Of a stretch of 64,000 bases of DNA, positions 60,905 to 64,000 are shown in pieces. Location: positions 2,513,001-2,577,000 of the forward strand of contig NZ_CP137557.1 of the NCBI RefSeq assembly GCF_019249655.2, given 5' to 3'. The first letter of the stretch is position 1; every line of letters starts with the position of its first letter. This DNA comes from Segatella copri. Its GTDB lineage: Bacteria; Bacteroidota; Bacteroidia; Bacteroidales; Bacteroidaceae. The notes beneath the pieces were generated by a model. The model was not told where the DNA came from, searched no databases, and saw nothing but the letters and a program-made list of their open reading frames with translations. The position numbers and the translations under genes are program-made.

Positions 60905-61255
60905 TCAAAAATCTCCAAATAAATCAATTTCCTGCGCTTTTTTATCTTTCTGTTCTTCAGCGCCAGCTTCCGGTAAGGCAGTAGCAGAAGAGAAGTCAAG
61001 CATCAATTGCCTGACTGCCGAACTATGATAGTTGATACAATAAACACCATATTCCTTACCTTTCTCTATGAGAGAACGAGGATCCTTGGAATTTTTCATG
61101 AGATACTGAGACACGAAATTATACACCATCTTATAATCCAGCGGATGAAAGATGGAGTTACCGGAATTATAAACATGGCGGGCAATTTTCTCCAATTTGA
61201 GACCTTTGCTGCCAGCCTGTACCAAAACGCTCAGTATTTCTTGTTCAAGATTCAT
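60905..61255 (-). CDS. Small winged-helix-like protein with C-terminal clamp-binding-like peptide
   Basis: Protein of 116 aa from ATG 61255 (MNLEQEILSVLVQAGSKGLK). Two ATG codons upstream would add only hydrophobic leader-like residues (DMIFCFFLLLLI) and are less likely. Residues 1-70 look like a winged helix (LKLEKIARHVYNSGNSIF..., DYKMVYNFVSQYLMKNS). The charged tail ends AQEIDLFGDF. QEIDLF resembles the sliding-clamp binding peptide (Q-x-[LI]-[DS]-L-F or Q-x-x-L-x-F). I recognise it only as a conserved Bacteroidota type without known function. A DNA-associated role is inferred from the fold and tail. Confidence 0.6.
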   Translation of the reverse strand: MNLEQEILSVLVQAGSKGLKLEKIARHVYNSGNSIFHPLDYKMVYNFVSQYLMKNSKDPRSLIEKGKEYGVYCINYHSSAVRQLMLDFSSATALPEAGAEEQKDKKAQEIDLFGDF

Positions 61256-61333
61256 TTTAATCAATAAAAGTAGAAAAAAGCAAAATATCATATCCACCTC
61301 TCAACATAAAAAGGCAGATATTCAAAAAGATAG

Positions 61334-61380
61334 AAAAAGCCGCAGCCTCCCACCCTTCCGGTTAAGAAACTGCGACTCTT
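61334..61380 (-). terminator. Terminator after the H1-like winged-helix gene
   Basis: AGCCGCAG (61338-61345) pairs with CTGCGACT (61370-61377, one G-U pair). On the minus strand it is followed by TTTTTCTATC. Confidence 0.65.
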
Positions 61381-61394
61381 TAAGATTCTGTTAT

Positions 61395-61715
61395 TTAAGC
61401 GAGAGCGACCTTGTTGTCCTCTGACTTAATCTTGCCCTCTTTGAAGAGCCATCCAATACCAAGGATAGTATCCTCAATAGAGATGTTAGCCATCTTTGCA
61501 ATCTCATCCAATGAAAGAGCATTTTCTGCTGCTGCCAAAGCCTGGTAAACATCACCAGCGCGGAAACCAGCGTTTTCTGCGTTCAAATAGATAACTTCCT
61601 TCTGTGCTGCAGCTGTTGCTGTAGTCTTCTTAGCTGCTGTCGCTGTCTTAGCTGTTGTAGCTTTCTTTGTTGCTGTCTTCTTGGCAGCTGTCTTTGTTGC
61701 TTTCTTTTCTACCAT
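61395..61715 (-). CDS. Winged-helix protein (DUF2582 type) with histone H1-like N-terminal tail
   Basis: Protein of 106 aa. Residues 1-40 consist almost only of Lys, Ala and Thr in AAKK/ATKK repeats, like the C-terminal tails of histone H1 and of bacterial H1-like proteins. Residues 41-106 form a winged-helix domain of the DUF2582 type (AGDVYQALAAAENALSLDEI, IEDTILGIGWLFKEGKI). The likely role is DNA or nucleoid binding. GCT/GTT-biased codons suggest abundant expression. A -7 element (61782-61789) and an upstream motif shared with two other genes precede it. Confidence 0.8.
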   Translation of the reverse strand: MVEKKATKTAAKKTATKKATTAKTATAAKKTTATAAAQKEVIYLNAENAGFRAGDVYQALAAAENALSLDEIAKMANISIEDTILGIGWLFKEGKIKSEDNKVALA

Positions 61716-61781
61716 GTCTTTAGTAAATAATTGGTTAAACGAAGTTTGGCTTATGCTTTACTTCTTTAATTATTTCTTCTG

Positions 61782-61835
61782 CAAAATTAAATAAAATATT
61801 TCTATTTTGAGACTTTTTTAGTAGAAAAGTGCTAA
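61782..61835 (-). promoter_or_regulatory. Promoter region of the H1-like gene with shared upstream motif
   Basis: TAATTTTG (61789-61782, minus strand) is the -7 box. Just upstream, TTAGCACTTTTCTAC (61835-61821, minus) is identical to a 15-mer upstream of the 7604 gene. Confidence 0.55.
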
Positions 61836-61844
61836 TTAACAAGA

Positions 61845-61892
61845 AGTTGCAGTGTTTTTTTTGACTTAAGTCAAGTTTTAAGTACTGCAACT
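61845..61892 (-). terminator. Hairpin after aspS
   Basis: AGTTGCAGT pairs with ACTGCAACT, enclosing a T-run and the palindrome TTGACTTAAGTCAA. It lies 18 bases after the aspS stop (minus strand). Confidence 0.6.
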
Positions 61893-61909
61893 CCTCTTAT
61901 GTTAACACT

Positions 61910-63667
61910 TTAGTCTTTCAAATCGAGTTTAATTTCCAACTCATCAAGCTGCTTTGGATCCAACTCTGATGGGGCATCAAGCATCACGTCGCGACCTGAG
62001 TTATTCTTAGGGAATGCGATGCAGTCACGAATACTGTCGAGACCTGCCATGATACTTACGAAACGATCAAGACCGAAAGCAAGACCTGCGTGAGGTGGTG
62101 CTCCATACTTGAAGGCATTCATCAGGAAGCCGAACTGAGCCTCAGCACGCTCTGGAGTGAAACCGAGAACTTCGAACATCTTCTCCTGCAACTGGGTGTC
62201 GTGGATACGGAGAGAACCTCCACCCACTTCGATACCATTGCAAACGAAGTCGTATGCCTTGGCACGAACCTGCTCAGGATGCTCGTCGAGCAATGGGATA
62301 TCATCAGGATTTGGCATGGTGAATGGATGGTGTGTAGCCATCAGGCGCTGCTCCTCATCACTCCACTCGAAGAGAGGGAAGTCAACAATCCAAAGACACT
62401 TGAACACGTTCTTGTCGCGCAAGCCGAGACGGTCACCCATCTCAAGACGCAAAGAGCAAAGCTGAATACGTGTCTTGTTAGCGTTGTCACCACTCAAAAT
62501 CAATACGAGGTCGCCATCCTTGGCACCCATCACCGTCTTGATTTCTGCGAGTTCCTCTGGAGAGTAGAACTTATCTATGCTACTCTTCACGGTGCCGTCA
62601 GCATTGTACTTGATATATACCAAGCCCTTGGCACCTACCTGTGGACGCTTCACGAAGTCGGTTAACTCGTTCAACTGCTTACGGCTATAGTCTGCACAAC
62701 CAGGAACGCAGATACCACCGATATACTTAGCCTCATCGAATACAGAGAAGTTACCCTTGCCAGCGAAAGCATCCTTCAACTCAACGAACTCCATACCGAA
62801 ACGCAAGTCCGGCTTATCGCTACCGAAACGGCGCATAGCCTCGTGCCATGTCATCTGCTCCAGCTTAGGAAGCTCTATGCCACGAATCTCCTTGAACAAG
62901 TGGCGAGCCATCTCCTCGAAAAGGTTGATTACATCATCCTGATCCACAAAACTCATCTCGCAGTCAATCTGAGTAAACTCAGGCTGACGGTCTGCACGGA
63001 GGTCCTCGTCACGGAAGCACTTTGCAATCTGGAAGTAACGGTCGAAACCTGCTACCATCAGCAGCTGCTTCAAAGTCTGAGGACTCTGAGGAAGTGCGTA
63101 GAACTGACCTGGGTTCATACGAGATGGAACCACGAAGTCACGGGCACCCTCTGGAGTACTGCCGATGAGGATAGGAGTCTCCACCTCCATGAAGTTCTGA
63201 GCATCGAGGAAGTTGCGAATCAAGATACACATACGGTGGCGCAACTCCAGGTTCTTGCGCACAGCAGGGCGGCGCAAGTCGAGATAACGATATTTCATGC
63301 GAATATCGTCACCACCATCGGTATTGTCCTCGATGGTGAAAGGAGGAGTCTGGCTCTGAGAGAGCACGTTGAGTTCCTTCACCAGGATTTCGATATCGCC
63401 CGTATCCATCTTAGGATTCTTGCTTTGGCGTTCGCTTACCACACCCTTGATCTGGATGCAATACTCACGGCCCAGCTTGTTGGCTGCATCACACAATTCC
63501 TTATCGTCAGCCTCATTGAAGACCAACTGTGTGATACCATAACGGTCGCGCAAGTCAACGAATGTCATACCACCCATTTTTCTTGAGCGCTGTACCCATC
63601 CGGCAAGTGTCACTTCCTTGCCAGCATCAGAGAGGCGTAACTCTCCACATGTATTACTTCTGTACAT
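61910..63667 (-). CDS. aspS: Aspartate--tRNA ligase
   Basis: Protein of 585 aa, class II synthetase. The N-terminal OB-fold anticodon domain has [20 protein letters not shown] and [20 protein letters not shown] (20 residues). Motif 2 region is [18 protein letters not shown], and the bacterial GAD insertion domain lies in the middle. Motif 3 is [15 protein letters not shown]. It charges tRNA-Asp. Start at 63667 supported by the OB-fold start and a consensus promoter 35 bases upstream. Confidence 0.98.
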   Translation of the reverse strand: MYRSNTCGELRLSDAGKEVTLAGWVQRSRKMGGMTFVDLRDRYGITQLVFNEADDKELCDAANKLGREYCIQIKGVVSERQSKNPKMDTGDIEILVKELNVLSQSQTPPFTIEDNTDGGDDIRMKYRYLDLRRPAVRKNLELRHRMCILIRNFLDAQNFMEVETPILIGSTPEGARDFVVPSRMNPGQFYALPQSPQTLKQLLMVAGFDRYFQIAKCFRDEDLRADRQPEFTQIDCEMSFVDQDDVINLFEEMARHLFKEIRGIELPKLEQMTWHEAMRRFGSDKPDLRFGMEFVELKDAFAGKGNFSVFDEAKYIGGICVPGCADYSRKQLNELTDFVKRPQVGAKGLVYIKYNADGTVKSSIDKFYSPEELAEIKTVMGAKDGDLVLILSGDNANKTRIQLCSLRLEMGDRLGLRDKNVFKCLWIVDFPLFEWSDEEQRLMATHHPFTMPNPDDIPLLDEHPEQVRAKAYDFVCNGIEVGGGSLRIHDTQLQEKMFEVLGFTPERAEAQFGFLMNAFKYGAPPHAGLAFGLDRFVSIMAGLDSIRDCIAFPKNNSGRDVMLDAPSELDPKQLDELEIKLDLKD

Positions 63668-63701
63668 ACCTTATTATATTATATAATTTATTTCCAATTT
63701 G

Positions 63702-63732
63702 CAAAGTTACGATAAATAAAGGAAATAACAAA
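63702..63732 (-). promoter_or_regulatory. Consensus promoter of aspS
   Basis: On the minus strand TTTG (63732-63729), 19 bases, TAACTTTG (63709-63702), 34 bases before the ATG. Confidence 0.82.
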
Positions 63733-63734
63733 AT

Positions 63735-63779
63735 AAAATCGCAAAAATGTTACAGAAATAACATCTTTGCGATTTTTTA
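63735..63779 (-). terminator. Terminator upstream of aspS for the gene at the window end
   Basis: AATCGCAAA plus TGTTA pair with TAACA plus TTTGCGATT, with one mismatch and a 6-base loop; A- and T-runs lie on both sides. It ends transcription coming from 63879, just before the aspS promoter. A further small hairpin, TGGGCT/AGCCCA, lies at 63789-63807. Confidence 0.82.
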
Positions 63780-63857
63780 ACGGGCAACTGGGCTAGAAAC
63801 CAGCCCATAGCTGCTATATTTCATTTTTTTCAAGTAAGTAGTTTCCACTTACATTCC

Positions 63858-63895
63858 TTTTATTTTCTGGCATTCATTTTATTTTCTGGCATTCC
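63858..63895 (-). repeat. 19-nt tandem duplication of the gene end
   Basis: Two copies of TTTTATTTTCTGGCATTC plus one base (63858-63876 and 63877-63895). The right copy holds the last codons and TAA stop (63879-63881) of the minus-strand gene. Confidence 0.88.
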
Positions 63896-64000
63896 TGAAA
63901 GCCTGGCGATGGAACTGCTCCTCAGCCTTGATGATGCGGAGCACCTTGCTTGCTGGCAGGATATACAGAAATCGGGAATGATATTCCTGCTGCAACTGTT
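63879..64000 (-). CDS. C-terminal end of a protein, Spy/CpxP-like (start outside window)
   Basis: The minus-strand frame enters from the right edge and reads QLQQEYHSRFLYILPASKVL, continuing RIIKAEEQFHRQ and ending NARK-stop. The run of charged helix with ILPASKVLRIIKAEE resembles the C-terminus of Spy/CpxP-like periplasmic sensor proteins of Bacteroidota, where a Y-x-x-F-x-x-x-LPxxKV segment is common. With 39 residues visible this is a weak assignment. The other two frames give low-complexity Ser/Arg text or stop early. Confidence 0.5.
   Translation of the reverse strand, partial: QLQQEYHSRFLYILPASKVLRIIKAEEQFHRQAFRNARK

Noticed and set aside
63781..63857. Riboswitch-like structure near TGGGCT/AGCCCA
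   Set aside because: Only one short hairpin is present, downstream of a gene end; no known riboswitch core was recognised.

Overview
The window is a stretch of a Bacteroidota chromosome, most likely a gut Prevotella/Segatella (P. copri-like). The evidence is of four kinds. Promoters follow the Bacteroidota form, TTTG, 19-20 bases, then TAnnTTTG, and starts mostly lack Shine-Dalgarno sequences. The primary sigma factor is the short (290 aa) type. Many families are typical of the phylum (DUF5686, Wzi, SLBB exporter, AAA/PD-(D/E)XK ATPases, Bacteroidota-type AddAB). Protein sequences look Prevotella-like. The species call is inference from recall, not a search. I found no rRNA, tRNA, CRISPR array or insertion sequence.

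Layout. 1-9 kb: end of a DsbD-type thiol reductase, a His-rich CobW-type metal GTPase, an acetyltransferase with a divergent NAD-dependent DNA ligase, a serpin, an ATP-grasp-like protein and an AAA ATPase. 9-12.6 kb: pyruvate:ferredoxin oxidoreductase. 12.8-31.8 kb: an exopolysaccharide/capsule region with an SLBB exporter, a broken AAA/nuclease gene, a seven-gene operon (chain length, flippase, polymerase, WbsX, fucosyltransferase-like, GT2, ATP-grasp transferase), a GH16 glucanase, a lone GT2, a repeat-filled intergenic region, an intact AAA/nuclease gene, the initiating phosphoglycosyl transferase and Wzi. 32-37 kb: TolC-MacA-MacB efflux operon. 37-44 kb: kdsB, tilS, a GH25 lysozyme-like protein, rpoD and a DUF5686 barrel. 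44.4-51.4 kb: AddA, AddB and a compact second sigma factor. 51.5-64 kb: an AraC-type regulator, an LtaS-like enzyme, PAP2, a small lipoprotein, glnS, a DedA protein, GDP-mannose pyrophosphorylase, xylulokinase, two small DNA-binding-like proteins, aspS and the end of one more gene.

The envelope theme is strong. The phosphoglycosyl transferase (28.9 kb), the Wzx/Wzy/Wzz operon, the SLBB exporter and Wzi together form a complete Wzy-type polysaccharide route. Mannose-1-phosphate guanylyltransferase (58 kb) could supply GDP-mannose/GDP-fucose, and kdsB supplies CMP-Kdo.

The most interesting non-gene structure is a recurring pattern of imperfect tandem repeats, about 19-29 nt per unit and often with palindromic cores, at the 3' ends of genes. 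In several cases the first unit is the last codons of the gene itself (8951, 37889, 44307, 51424, 63879; inside the frame at 6510). Longer arrays of about 22 nt period fill the gaps between three convergent gene pairs (26.3-26.6, 29.6 and 51.4 kb). Other notable items are a DNA ligase lacking a catalytic lysine, a sigma factor lacking the promoter-melting tryptophan pair, a Walker B Glu-to-Gln ATPase, an internally deleted AAA/nuclease gene, a GH16 gene apparently frameshifted in its signal peptide, and a terminator-like hairpin placed at a transcription start.
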